A DNA stretch of 33,288 bases from Gymnopilus junonius. Its lineage: Eukaryota; Basidiomycota; Agaricomycetes; Agaricales; Galerinaceae. Both the position numbers and the translations under genes were made by a program. The stretch is taken from NCBI GenBank assembly GCA_015501075.1, contig JADNYJ010000356.1, positions 1 through 33,288 on the forward strand, written 5' to 3'. Shown in pieces: positions 1-11,483 of the stretch (positions are counted from its first letter, which is position 1; each line of letters begins with the position of its first letter). The notes under the pieces were generated by a model that did not search any database, was not told where the DNA came from, and saw only the letters and a list, made by a program, of their open reading frames with translations.

Positions 1-701
1 CGCGGATAAGAGGGCTGTACAGTACCATACAGCCTACGTTAACACCACGACCCAACAGACAGACAGGACACAGAGGAAGGGGGGTGCGGAGCCGCGTTTC
101 GGATTCGGATTCGGAGATGGCAAAGGGTTAATGAAGACGTATTCGGGGTGAGATCATGGTTCAACAAGGTCACTTGACAGAGCGACCGATGACCATGGGA
201 TCCAGGTCGATCTCGAGCGTAGGGTAAAAAAGCCAGCAGAGCCAAGGGTGTCCATCAGACTGGTGTACGTACGCTACGCTATGCAGAGAATTGGGTGGAG
301 GGGTCTGTGGAATGACGGAGAGTGAAGACGGAATTTGCAATTGTAATTTTTGACGTCGGGAGAGATTGGGAAATGATGATGTGATTTGGACCGCGATAAG
401 GAGGATTCAGAGTTGTGACGAGTAGATTAGTTGCAGAGAGGGGGTGAGTGGAAGGACTGGTAGCTGTTCTATGTATGTCCCCATAGCACTTGCACGGTGT
501 AGCGGGAGGGGGAACGACAGCGACGAAAAGAAGAGGAAGCGCAGACCCGAAAGAACGGAAATGCAAGTCCGAAAGGAGAGGGCTGAAAGGGGAAATGGAT
601 TCGGGTGCAAGGCAATCTTGATGGATGTGCTCTTGTGTGACATTTTTTTTTGGGTTCAGGCACGCCCTTTATATCCCGACTCCGTTCTTTGCTTCCCCCC
701 C
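1..701 (+). promoter_or_regulatory. Upstream region of the C2H2 regulator gene
   Basis: No convincing gene is visible on either strand; the open frames here are low-complexity and have no recognisable domain. The stretch presumably holds the promoter and 5' leader of the zinc-finger gene starting near 702. A T-rich run at 643-651 and an AT-rich TTTATAT at 668-674 lie shortly before the proposed start codon, but the latter is too close to the ATG to be called a TATA box with confidence. Confidence 0.4.
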
Positions 702-3499
702 ATGGACCTCGACAAGTCCCCTGATCATTTCCCCCCTGATCAACGCGAACGCGACTCGCACTCTATTTCGCCACCGACTTCTGCTGCTTCTTCAGATATG
801 GCTGCCATGGTCGCCAGTCCGCCCCAGCCTGTCGCCGTGGGCGGCGTTAACAACGCTATCGGCCTGCGCCAGCAAAGACCTTTCAGTGTCGTGGGTACGG
901 CGAGTGTCGCATGGTCTTTTCGAGGAGCGAGCATCTGGCTCGTCATATTCGGTCTGTGCCTTGTTCCTCCCCTCGAGCCTGGCCTTATCTCTTTACGTAG
1001 CAAACACACCGGCGAACGGCCGTTCTCGTGTCACTGCGGTAAGCAGTTCTCCCGCTCGACAACCTCCGCCAGCACGCCCAGACCGTCCACGCCGACAAGC
1101 AGGACCAGAACGAGCGCATGATGCGCGATCTCACCTCTCTCCACGCAACCATGGCCGCTGCCAACAAGGTCGGGTCTTCCCGTGGCGGCCGCCGCGTTCC
1201 CCCCATCACCACCCTGCAGCTCAGCGCCTCCACGAGCAGCAGCGGCGGCGGTAGCGGAGGGGGCTCCTCTGGCTCCCCGCCCACCTCTGCGGGTCTGGTG
1301 AAGCAGGAGGAGATGGGTCCGCTGCCGATGCAGCACCACCACCCCCGGCCTGGGACGAGCACGGGCTACGAAGGCGAGATGTCCTACTCTGCCTGGCAGG
1401 TCAGCGGTGGCGACCGGGGGACGCCGACCCACCCGAGCCATTCCTTTCGTGACCCCGGCCAGTCCTTTCTTGTCCCCCCAGCAGCTGCCGCCGCAGCCCA
1501 GTCCCATTCCTTTCGAAACTACGGAAGCAACGCCGCCGCCTCCGTCCGACCAGGATCTAGCTCCTCGGCCGCCGCCTCTCGGCCCCCCACTGCGTCTGGT
1601 CTTGCCGACCCGCACCATCCACGATCTCTCCCGCCACTCGCTGCAGTCGTCTCCGCTTCCCTCCCCGCATCGCAGCAGCCATCATCACAACCACAATCCG
1701 TTTTTCCCTTTCTCCGACGACCTTCCACCGCCACACGCCCAGGCACAGCTCCCGCTTCCGCATCCTTCTTCTCCCGCTCTCTATCCTCCGCTGGACTGGC
1801 CAGCTCAGCAGCCTCAGGTCGCCCAGAGCTATCCCTCCTACACTCAGGGTTTGGACGGTCATCCTTCCTCGGGGGGGACCACCACCCCCAATTGGGATCC
1901 TACGACCAGGTCCCCACCTCTCCATCCGCACTCGACCCCTCCCCTTTTTACTTCCACCCTCCAGACCCAGCCCCAGCAGCAGCAGCTCCCTCTCCGTCCG
2001 CCCTCAACCCGCGTAAACGACCCTTCGGCGGTCCAGATGGACCCTATGATGACTACCCATACCCACACCCACTACAGCGCGAGCGTGAGCGTGAGCGCGA
2101 ACGGGACCGGGAGCATCAGCCCGCCCTCGGTGGTCTCCCTCTCTCCTCCACTGGCGACTCCAGTGGGGGAGGCTACGAGTATGGATCAGAGTCACGACCT
2201 CAGTCACGACGTCTCTCCGTCATGGAGCTCTGCAACGACGACGACGCGGATATACGGCCATCCTCCTCCTCCGCCTCACAGCAGCGGGCGGAGCGGGGGG
2301 AGCAGTATGTCCCCGGATCTGGAGCATTTTTATTATCAGCAGCAGCGGCTGCAGCAGCAACAGCAGGAAGCGCAGGTTTTGGCTATGGGTCCTCCTCCTC
2401 CACAGGTTATGATCGACATGCCACCACCACCACGTCATCATCGCGTCCGACCACCTCGTCAGGACTCGTCTCTTCTGCGTCAGCGCTCCATATCTTCGAT
2501 CGCCGCTCAAGCTCGCCAGCAGCAGCAGCATCAGCACTCTCAACAGCAGCACGCTCAACAGCAGCAACAGGGGCAACAGCTGGCAAGTCCTACGCTCCAA
2601 CAACAACTTCATTATTCGCAAGAGCTCCGTATGCAGCAGCAGGCGCAGCTGGAGATGGAACATCAGCATCAGCGTCAACATCAACATCGTCAGCGGCATC
2701 GTCAGCAACAGCAACAGCAGCAGCAGCAGATGATGCTCGAGCAGGAGGAGCAGGCGCAGATGTTTCGGGAGCAGGAGGAGGCGGAGGAGGCGGAGTATAT
2801 CCACCGTCTTTCCGCGGCGTACCACCACCATCAGCAGCAGCAGCAGCAACAGCAACAGCAGATGCACCATCTCCAAGCTCAACACCCACACCCTCATCCA
2901 GCCTACTTCCATCAACTTACCGATCCCACCTCGCCCAACACCAACACCACTCACAACAACAACAACAACAACAGCAATACCAACAGCAATACCAGCACCA
3001 CCACCAACAACAACAGCAACAATACCCACTCGCCCATTCACCCGCATTTTCCTCCTCATCCATCTCAACTTCCACATCCGCATCTCCACGCTCCATCTCA
3101 AGCCCACGATCTCCCCTCTCAGATGGATCTCCCGTATTCAGCCACCACCTCCACCGCCATGATGCAGTATCGCGAGCAGCTGGAGCTCGAGGAGATGGAG
3201 ATGGAGATGCGCCTGCAGCAGCATCATCATCAGCAACATCAGCAGCAGCAGCGAGGGATGAACGTGGGTCCTGGGATGGGCATGGAAATGGGGGGTGGGA
3301 TGGGAGGGATGGGAATGGGGGGCGGGATGAACGTAGGCCCAGGGATGGGAATGGCGGGAGGGATGGCGGGAATGGGAGCAGGGATGGGGCTGGGACTGGG
3401 ACTGGGACTGGGGGCAGGGATGAACGTGGGCGTAGTGGGCAAGGCGTCGGACTCGCTTCCTCTGCTCACGCCCCCGCTGGGTATGGAATGAGGGTCTGA
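702..3499 (+). CDS. Two-finger C2H2 zinc-finger transcription factor with long low-complexity tail
   Basis: Probable nuclear DNA-binding regulator. Finger 1 is read at 872-951 (FQCRGYGECRMVFSRSEHL, then ARHIR). A GT-AG intron at 952-1000 follows, then the TGEKP-type linker HTGERPF and finger 2 (CHCGKQFSR at 1029-1055, then DNLRQH and TVH). The remaining roughly 790 residues run to the TGA at 3497-3499 and are rich in Ser, Ala, Pro and Gln, with an RERERER stretch, the motif SRRLSVMELCN, poly-Gln/His near 2940-3010 and a Gly/Asp/Arg-rich C-terminus. Two frame problems exist. Frame 702 must change near 873-877, either by a short intron such as 817-872 or by one missing base in the A run. Finger 2 changes frame at 1053-1056, where CGCTCGAC is expected to be CGCCTCGAC; no GT-AG intron repairs this one. 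The start at 702 is chosen because it joins finger 1 most simply. The fingers are certain; the target is unknown. Confidence 0.82.
952..1000 (+). other. Intron between the two C2H2 fingers
   Basis: A 49-nt GT-AG intron (GTCTGTGCC to TTTACGTAG). Removing it joins HIR to KHTGERPF through a split arginine codon (CG/C), exactly restoring the canonical inter-finger linker. Confidence 0.85.
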
Positions 3500-5448
3500 T
3501 GGGACGTTTGAATCGTCGGAGGACGGGCGTCAAGTCGGGGGGTGTTTGCGCTCGTTCGTTGCGTCGCTCGTCGCTTGGTTCTGCCCAGGGTGCCTGGACA
3601 GTGTAAAAACGAAAAAAGTTCACGTTCAACGGTTGTGATTGCGGTTGTACTCCTCTCTCCTCTCCTCTTTCTTTCCCTCTTTCTCTTTCGCTCTTTTCGA
3701 TCAGACTGCTTTTCTTTCTTGCTTCTCCCTTCCCTTCGCTTTTCCTTTTCTTTTTTTTTTTTGGGTCCATGGGATGAACACTCGTTCGTTATAACAAACA
3801 TTAAACATTACTCGCCTTTTGACCAATACGTACGTGCAAGTACAAGTTTTTATATTCCCTATTCCCTATTTTCTATTCCTATTCCTGTCCCTTTTACCAC
3901 CTTCATACCCTATCCTATTCCCGGGAACACGCGGTGTACATTATATACGTACCGCGTTCTCTCCTATCTTATTTATCTCCACCTTACCATCTTGCTTGTT
4001 TCTCTTGCGTTTGCGTTTTTGTTTTTCTCTACTATTGGCTGGTTGGTTAGTGCTTCGTGGTTATGCGTAATACCCTTCTTTCTTATTCTTCTTATTTCTA
4101 TTCAACATAGCAACACTTGTTTGGTATTCAATATCCACCAATTCGTAAAACGCTCCTTTTATCTTAATTACTTTACTTTCAAAAAATTTGTAGTTTCTCC
4201 GTCTTTCCTTTCTTTTTTTTTTCTTTTTTTCGTACAACTCCACTCCTTCCTTCCCTTCCTCTCATACTCTCGTTGTTTGTCTCGTCCACTGTTGTCTTGG
4301 CTGCATACCGAACGCCCCTGACGCTTGCCTTGCTTTACTTACTGTACATACCCTCCTACTCCCCACCCAATCTTCCTATTTCCACTTGTCTTTCGTCCTT
4401 TTAAAAAATATTCTTTTTTGTTGTTTTTGTCTTATTATATATATTGTCAATGTAAAGCGGTCTTTTTTTCTTACGTTGATGGTGGATGGTGGAGTTGAAT
4501 TTAAATCATTGTGGACGAGTTTCTACTTGTTGATCCCTCAGATATCCATTTTGTATTTGACACTGGGCTTCTCCAAGTTCTCTTCGGTTTAGAAGTGATA
4601 ATGTACTATTATTCCTAGTAGTCTCCTGCTCTGAATCGTCCTGACTTCTAACTCCCCAAGCTTCTAGTTGAATTTCGAAAGAAATAGCCACCCTTCCCTT
4701 CCCTTCCCTTCCCTTCTTCTAGTCTCGGACGTTCCTTTCAAGTTACACCGTTTGACTTTGACTGACTTTTTGACTTGTTCGATTCCGAATTCGAGTTCTT
4801 CTAGATCAAGTTCTAGATTAGCCTCCTAATGCCTCCACATCGTCGCGCCTGGACTATCGCATTGACTGGGCCTGGGGGACATTTGTCAATTGTCAATGAT
4901 CATGACATTGGGCATTGACGTTGACGTTGACATTGATATTGGCAGTTCCGTCTGATGTGAGAAATGAAATCGAAATCGAACACCGAAAACTGAACACCGA
5001 AACCGAAACCGAAAACCGAAAACAATTAATCACTATCTCGGACGGGTGCAATACTGATTGCTTACATGTTTATGTCGGTACGCTGATAGCGAGGCTGATA
5101 CAGTGATAGACCGGGCTATGTATTGGTCTGGAATTGGACTCTACCGGAGGATGTAGAAGTGAGTGTAAGTCCCTATATAAGGTTCGCCTTGTCTTGGTTT
5201 TTGGTAATATATATGAGTTCTTGAGAGCGACGTTCTGATCTGTAAGTACGTTATTTTAACAGACCTCTCCCGCTCTGTCCGTCACACGCATCAGTCACCA
5301 CTTACTCCGAAAAGAGTGAACGACACTACTTAGACGGTAGTAGATAATGAGCCCAATTTGAACATCTGGATGGTAAATGTTTGAACGGACGGATTGGCAC
5401 AAGTGAGCACACTTACCAGTCTCCATTTATTTACCACAGACAGATGAC
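3500..5448. other. 3' region of the C2H2 gene and gene-poor spacer
   Basis: Immediately after the stop is a strongly pyrimidine-rich strand (about 3640-3770) and an ATTAAA at 3801-3806, plausible 3'-UTR or polyadenylation context. Further on are short tandem repeats: CCCTT units at about 4692-4716, TTGACG-like units at 4914-4945, and ACCGAAA-like units at about 4980-5026. A TATATAAGG at 5173-5181 is not followed by a credible gene. No coding sequence is supported. Confidence 0.5.
4692..4716. repeat. CCCTT pentanucleotide microsatellite
   Basis: Five consecutive CCCTT-type units in the spacer downstream of the C2H2 gene. It is a simple repeat with no associated gene. Confidence 0.8.
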
Positions 5449-6301
5449 ACGTCCGCAAGGGGTATGTCGGCATTTGCCGAGTGACACAACCTTGGGAGGG
5501 AGGGTGTGGGTCAGGCGACCTTAAACGCGAAACTTACATGACTTATAGATGAGTGTATTTATGTGATTTTGGCAGCTGTAAGTGCTGAGAACAGTCTTAA
5601 TATGCAACAAAGCAGTCTATTGACCACATTTGATCTGAAAAAAGGGCATGAGATGGCCAAGGGACAGCTCTGCCATGCAAATGACATCATTTACATAGCC
5701 ACAGCATCGCTTTCCACTGAAAAAATTCCATACGCAACACTTTTAAGGATCGCAGCTTCACTTCTTCCCTGACCGAGCTCACTGGCCATACAACAAACTT
5801 TGAAAAAGATATGTTTTGGTCCAAGTTCCAACTTGGGTGGCATTTATGATAGCTCTGTGATGTGTAATGACTCTGAGTGTGAGATGCTCATTGAGGATGT
5901 TGATCTTGTGCAGTGCACTGGCAGTGGTCCTGCCAATGCAACTTGATTTGTGCCAAGTTTTACCATTCTTAACAGTAAATGATAACCAAAAAAATTGACT
6001 TTATCCTTACTATTATTTTATGTGTCGAGGTTTGGTCAAGGTCTTTTTGAGAAACCTAAAACAGCTTGGTTCCATGACAACAATTACAAGATGGATACAG
6101 GATTCAGAGAGTATCAGCAAAGTGAAGAAACAGCGGAAGCGGTGGAAGGTGTAACCGTGTAATGATTCGGGCCGGCCAAATGTGTGGGAATATACTTCTA
6201 AATTTAGCAGGTACAAAAGGGAGGGTGGCCGCGGAGGAGCCTTAAACGTGAAAACCAAGGTTGTGTAGCGGAAATTTTTTTTACATACCCCTTGCACGTC
6301 C
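5449..6301. mobile_element. Decayed DNA transposon with terminal inverted repeats and 6-bp target duplication
   Basis: The left end (from 5455, GCAAGGGGTATGT) and the reverse complement of the right end (to 6295, GCAAGGGGTATGT) match exactly for 13 bases. They continue to match with gaps for about 45 bases, including ACACAACCTTGG on both sides and a CTTAAACG motif just inside each end. The element is bracketed by the same hexamer ACGTCC at 5449-5454 and 6296-6301, the expected footprint of insertion. The 841-bp body carries a broken coding relic at about 5550-5950, so the element looks non-autonomous or dead. Six-base duplications are known for some cut-and-paste superfamilies, but with no transposase visible the family cannot be assigned. 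Confidence 0.75.
5563..5950 (+). pseudogene. Coding relic inside the inverted-repeat element, unknown family
   Basis: An open stretch at 5563-5772 (69 residues, including FDLKKGHEMAKGQL) is followed, after a stop and frame change, by a second coding-like stretch at about 5800-5950 rich in Asp and Glu (NDSECEMLIEDVDLVQC, then a stop at ACT-TGA). The composition looks like former protein rather than random DNA, and its position inside the terminal repeats suggests element cargo or part of a transposon protein. I do not recognise a transposase signature. Confidence 0.35.
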
Positions 6302-7890
6302 GTTATGGTTCGGTGTCAGGTGGGACGAACGGGAGAGCAGGTGATATTGGCAGCGTCAGTGAGCGATAAGACTTTGATGCGAGTGTCTTATAAATACTGC
6401 CTACTCCTACATACATCCACCGACGATCGACGCCTTGTATGGAAGAAGTAGAAGTAGAGTAGACGTGGTGATGCTGAGCATTTATCAATCACTTTTTTCC
6501 TGATCTCCCCAGATGCGGATACTTATAGGTCATGAGTTCCTTTTTTTTTCTTGTTCTCCAATTCAAACTGCTCATGGTCGACGTCCCATGTCATGATCAG
6601 TGTATTTATGCAGGTGCGTCAATGGTAAGCGTTCTCCCAAAACCTGCAGATTTCCCACTGCAATGGTGTTTATATACGTCCCTAGTACTCCCGAGAACAG
6701 CCGATAACTTGCCCCTACTAAGTTACACGGCGATGAAAGGAGCAGCGGAGCATCCGGTGTCTATAATGATCCGAATAATCTGAAAGGTTCTTTGAATTCA
6801 ATCATAACGCACTGAGAATTTCGAGGGTACAATATATAGATAGAGTATGTACTCGATTAGGAATGCTCTCTCCATGTAGCAGAAAGTTATTGGGTACCCA
6901 GCTATCCAGACGACGCTCGGGGTCGCTGGTCATAAAGGCGGGCTCGGCTGGCAATATAATTTTCCCTACCTACCCCGATTTTCCCGTAAATTTTGCTATG
7001 GGGATTCAGTCTGGGCTTGAGGTGGGTTCATCTTTAAGTGGCGTATGATGCCGTTTGAAGACGAACGTGCCCGTTAAACGCCTATTCTTGAACCTTGATG
7101 TTGGTGCGGCGTCAGAGCGACTACATACCATACATATCATACTATATTAGAGAATGGCGAATATGGAACGTGCTTGACATTGGCAGTGATGACTTCTACC
7201 GCGGGTTCCTAGGGTCTTGGCGAAATTGCCTCCTTGATTACCGACGTAGCAGCGTATTCAGAGACTCATATATCGTAAGTACTTGAGTGAATTTTGAAGC
7301 GTCCGCGTGAGGTCGGGCTTGAGTGGATAATGAATTCACATCTTAGCCAACGTGATGGCGTCGTTCCATAATTAAACCAAGAAATTCTTATCTCCTCAAC
7401 TTCAAGTAAAGGAGCATTAACGCTGGCACTACATGTGCTAGAAGAACAAAAGAATAGCTAAAGATGGCTGTATCATGTACATTACCCAGCCCACCTCAGA
7501 CCGTATTCAAATTCTAGAATCGTATCCGTATGTAAGGACTCGACTGGAAAAACCCTTGCAAAGCGGATAAAGCACCTTGAGCTATTATCTTATCGTCAAG
7601 CATCCCGAACTGACTTGGTTGCCAAGGCACATTGAGGGAAGTCAAAGCAAAGCTTCTCGGTCCCGACAAGGCTCATAGCAGTTTATGTACCTTCTCCCGC
7701 TCGGTGCCTGGCGCTCTCGAGGACGAGGAAATCTACGGAAATCTGGGAAAATGAGAGAAGCATCCTTGGGGTATATATGGATGACGTCGTTAGGTCACTC
7801 CATAATGAAAGGCCCAAGGCACCCCCACCCTCGTTTTCAGGTACACACCTCCATGCTTTTGAGACGTTCTCGGAGACCTCGGGATTAATT
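6302..7890. other. Gene-poor spacer
   Basis: No gene is supported. The open frames are short, without motifs, and not joined by plausible introns. A TTATAAATA at 6389-6397 has no convincing downstream gene. The right part (about 7870-7920, including GCTCTAGGTTACCGA) matches sequence at about 20628-20645, so it belongs to the duplicated block that also contains the coiled-coil gene. Confidence 0.45.
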
Positions 7891-8012
7891 ATAGCTGGTG
7901 CTCTAGGTTACCGATGGTGGTCATGTTAGCGTTCTAGACTGAGGATAATGGATAATACATTAGTGTGTAATACATGTATGTATATGAACCCGACTTCTGA
8001 GGTGCGATGTGA

Positions 8013-10916
8013 TTATAGTGTACACATGAAAGTGCGGCAGAGACTGTAACAATTGCGAAGTAAATTAGAACGATTGTCGAGTACGAGTCCAAACACAACA
8101 TAGCAGCAACTGCAGAACAGAAAGAGGACAGTAGAAGAGACAACCAGGTCCTTGGTCGCCAGCGCAACAGAAAGAAGAAGAAAAAGAATCAGAAAGAAAA
8201 AGAAGAACGAAGAATCAGCCCTGACGCTGGAAGGGCGAGAGGGATACGTGAAATGCGGCGACATAGTCCCAGGATACTCCTTCGGCAACCCCGGTGCAAA
8301 CCCAGGAGGTAAGGGTTGACGTTCATGCCATTAATAGGGCTGAGCGGGACGAACCCTGGAGGGAGGTTGTTGTCGGGCAGAACCATCGATATTCTCTCTT
8401 CTCCGTCTGGACCCAAGTTATTGTAATTCGGGTTCTGATACAGCCCTAAACCGGTATCGAACTGATCATGATCTTCGGAAGGAGGAAGAGGGGTGACGCG
8501 CATGGCGCTGTCTGGTGTGAGGAGCACGGGGTCCACTGTCGTTCGGTCGGACAGGCTTGGAGGGAGTCGGTTGAGATACCCAACCCCCTCAGAAGCTGGT
8601 GGCAAATCGAATGTCGGTTTACTGGGCGTGTTGATCATGACCTCAGAAAGAGGCGCAGGAAGCACAATCTCCCTCGGCCGACGCGATCTTCTTCCACTCG
8701 CAGACGAAGGAGGTCGAGGTATTACTGGTTCGCCTTGCTATCACCATCAGTTAATTTATCTCAAGCAAAAATAAGCCGGAGATGACAAGACTCACGAGAG
8801 GCGAACCGGATTTCAGATACTCCCTGTTCTACTCCGCCATTCCTCCGCGATACGCTGCGTGGGTGATTGGTCCCGACCGCTGTTGGCGCTGTAGACACTT
8901 GACCCGCCAGGGATGGGACTGGCGACTGCTGGTAGGCCTGATGCGTTCCCGTGCTTGCCCCAGTCGATCTCGCCTTCTCGCGGTGGGCTGAGCAGGTCAA
9001 GTTCGGAGAGACGTGTGGATCCAGGCGACATTGCTGACATCCTAGAGGGCATCGTTGCGTACTTTCGACCTTCATACCAGCACCAGCACCAGCACCGCCG
9101 ACGCCCCCGCTGCGAGATGTATAAGCTATACTTGCAGTATCACCCGCTCTTGGTCGAGAAGGAGGTGGACGCGAAGGTTGCTGTTGCTGTACAGGAGCCA
9201 CAGGAGCCGTTGGTGGTGGGCCAGGCGGAGCCTCAGGTGCAACTGGTTGACTGAGCTCATGAGGAGGAGGGAGCGTGATATGGGAATCCGGGCCCATAGT
9301 CGGGATATAGTTATCCGGAGGCAGAACAATCCTCTCATGCCTAATGCTCGGCGTCATATTGCGTATGGAAACCGGATGAATGGGGGCATTAGGGTCCTGA
9401 ACGTTGATGGTCTCGGGGTGCTTGGAGTGGTCGTGGATGGGGTTGGGAGGTTGTTGCGGAGGCATGGCGGGTGCGGGCTGGGGTTGTGTGGCTGGGACCT
9501 CGACGGGCATGGGAGTGGTGATGGTCGGTCTAGGGAGGAGCTGGCTGTAGGTGCCGACATCGGGTGTACGTTGCACAGGTGGAGGCGCTGCTGACGAGGA
9601 GCGCCGTTGTCGGGTTAGGGTGGAAGGTGCAGCGCGAGGAGCAATCTTTGTCGAACGAACAGGATATTCCGAGTAGCTTACGTAATAAGGGAATCAATAA
9701 AACATTATCTTGCGAGGAAGGAACGTGAAAACATACTTACCTCTTGGAAGAACGATGACGAGCAGATAGCTTTGTGGTTGAAGGAGACTTCACGACGTCT
9801 TCATCACGGTATGAATACCTCGACACGTCTTCCGACCGCCGCGACCTGTGACTTGGTTGGCGACCTACATCCTCGCCTGCCAAACCCAATGGCTGTACCT
9901 GCCGTCCTTGCTTCAACCCTTCTTCAAATCCTAACCAGCGTGCTTCCTGCATGGCGTGCTCGACGGCACGAGCCTCGCTCAGCTTGTGCACCTTGTCTCT
10001 GGATCGTGCTGCTTCTTCCTCTGCGGCAACACGCTGACGTTCGAGTTTATCCACAGTTTCCTGAGCCTTGAAGATCTCTATAGTTGGAGCACGTTAGCGT
10101 TACTCGTCATGACGAGAAACGAATATGAACCCACCCTTCTGAGCTACATCCAGCTGAATCTTGTACAGCCCCAATTCCGTCTGAGCTCGCCGCAAATCTC
10201 TCTCCATCCTAGTCTTCTTCTCATGAGTCTTCTTGAACAGCGCCAGCACCTCAGCGGCCTGCCTCTCTGCCTCATTCGCCCGTATCGTCTCATGCGAGAG
10301 CCGTTCAGTTGTAATCGCCAACATATTCGCAAAGGAATGCGAAGACGATCTTGAACGTCCATAGTGCCGATGATGAGAGCGATAGGACTCCTCTTTGACT
10401 CCTCTCATCCCGGATGAGAATCGGTGGGCGATGGTCCGTTTCCATTGGTGCTCTTGGAGCTTTTACGGTAGTCCATACCCTCCAGTTCTTCCAAGAATCG
10501 ACGGGGAAGGCCTTTCGAGGTGTTTTTGGACGCCCGCGATTTGGAGAACTTGTCGTGGTGCTGACGTCATCACCGCGTGGTGGAACCGTTCTTTGAGGCT
10601 GGGATTGCTCCAAGGAAGAGTGAGGTGGGGTATTGAGTGTCTGAGGAAGTTTAGCCTTGGAATCGGGAGGATAGGGGGGCAAGGGAGGAATTGGTGCATT
10701 GTTATTCGTCCACCTGGACGTGCTTATGTCCCTCAAGTGAGTGCATAAGCTCATGTACACCACACAGCGCAGATAGTACATTGCATTAATATGCTCTCTC
10801 ATTAACTCTGCTGGCGTCTTAGCCCATAGCCCTCCCCTCGAACCCCCCAGGCTGTGACTTTTGGAATGCCGATGACGCAGGAGGACCACTTCAACCTCAC
10901 GAATTCCAGCCATCAC
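8013..10916 (-). CDS. Spliced coiled-coil protein with Ser/Arg-rich and proline-rich regions, agaric type
   Basis: Function unknown. Order along the protein: Pro-rich N-terminus (PIPPLPPYPPDSKAKLP), a conserved-looking segment FLEELEGMDYRKSSKS, a Ser/Arg/His segment (RSHHRHYGRSRSSSHSF), about 110 residues of charged coiled coil, the motif LGFEEGLKQGR, a long Pro-rich stretch, and a Phe/Leu-rich hydrophobic tail ending near 8013. Three introns are clear: 10078-10134, 9677-9740 (donor GTAAGTATG) and 8738-8795 (donor GTGAGT, branch-like TTAACTGAT). Reading frame is lost five times, each as if one base were missing, near 10561, 10409, 9077, 8821 and 8313; coherent protein resumes on the other side every time. 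The start is uncertain: 10916 opens the frame, but an internal Met or upstream exons are possible. A 5'-truncated second copy lies at 20.6-22.4 kb. Confidence 0.65.
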
Positions 10917-11418
10917 GGGCCTGGCTTTAGTCCTTGGAGGCTAGCTCAATCACCCCACCCTTTGGCCTTTCCTCCGCCGCAGTTGTTCTTACCAGTACGT
11001 ACTGATTATATCTCTTTGGAATGGCCTGACATTGAGGTTGAGTTAGTGACCAACCACTTCGAATCTGTCATCCTTGCTCAGGATATTCGTGTCATTTTTA
11101 TCAGTTCCGTCAGAACAGCTTTGCTTTCTTCAAGGTTCTATACCTCTTCCTCAAACTGCTGCCAGTGGGACGAGAATCGCGTGTCACTTACGAGTCAGAA
11201 ATATCTACCAGGTACGATCTTTGGCAGTCTTACCCCTTGCTTCCTCGACACCCATCTTGATCTGATTTCTGCAGTTCAAACTTGGTTTTCTTGTTCTTTT
11301 GGTCGACTTTGTTCCGTTTGAATACCTATTTTGCCGAAGAAACCCACGAGATGATTGACGTGTCATTTCCGATTCTCATCGGCAACTACAGAAGACTTAT
11401 TTAAGGGACAAAAGTTCG
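10917..11418. other. Divergent intergenic region, possible 5' exons of the coiled-coil gene
   Basis: Between the minus-strand coiled-coil gene and the plus-strand secreted-protein gene. On the minus strand around 11060-11230 there is a coding-like run (QFEEEV, then NLEESKAVLTELIKMTRI) interrupted by stops, which could be decayed or unspliced upstream exons of the coiled-coil gene. No model can be defended. Confidence 0.25.
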
Positions 11419-11427
11419 TATATAAAT
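11419..11427 (+). promoter_or_regulatory. TATA-like box of the DUF5648-type gene
   Basis: GTATATAAA lies about 60 bases before the ATG at 11484, a plausible core-promoter position for a short-leader fungal gene. Confidence 0.45.
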
Positions 11428-11483
11428 TTAACATCTGTCCTCGAACTTATGTGGCTTCATTCAGACAGCACTCCATCCTCAGT

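Noticed and set aside
1039..1072. GTAAGC...CCAG as an intron explaining the finger-2 frame change
   Set aside because: Only 34 nt, it would delete the DNLRQ core of the finger, and the resulting phase does not match the downstream frame.
444..1121. 225-codon plus-strand frame spanning the C2H2 leader
   Set aside because: It contains only part of finger 2 and reads through an intron; finger 1 lies in another frame.
2220..3107. 295-codon minus-strand frame opposite the C2H2 tail
   Set aside because: A Leu/Val/Arg-rich antisense of CAG/CAC repeats; no start context, domain or splice structure.
1407..3491. 694-codon plus-strand frame as the main product of the C2H2 locus
   Set aside because: It starts after the fingers, has no domain and is mostly Gln/Pro/His from repeat composition; the other frame carries the continuation of the finger protein and the SRRLSVMELCN motif.
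7685..7888. 67-codon plus-strand frame as a gene
   Set aside because: Arg/Gly/Ser-rich chance frame with no domain, partner exon or conserved motif.
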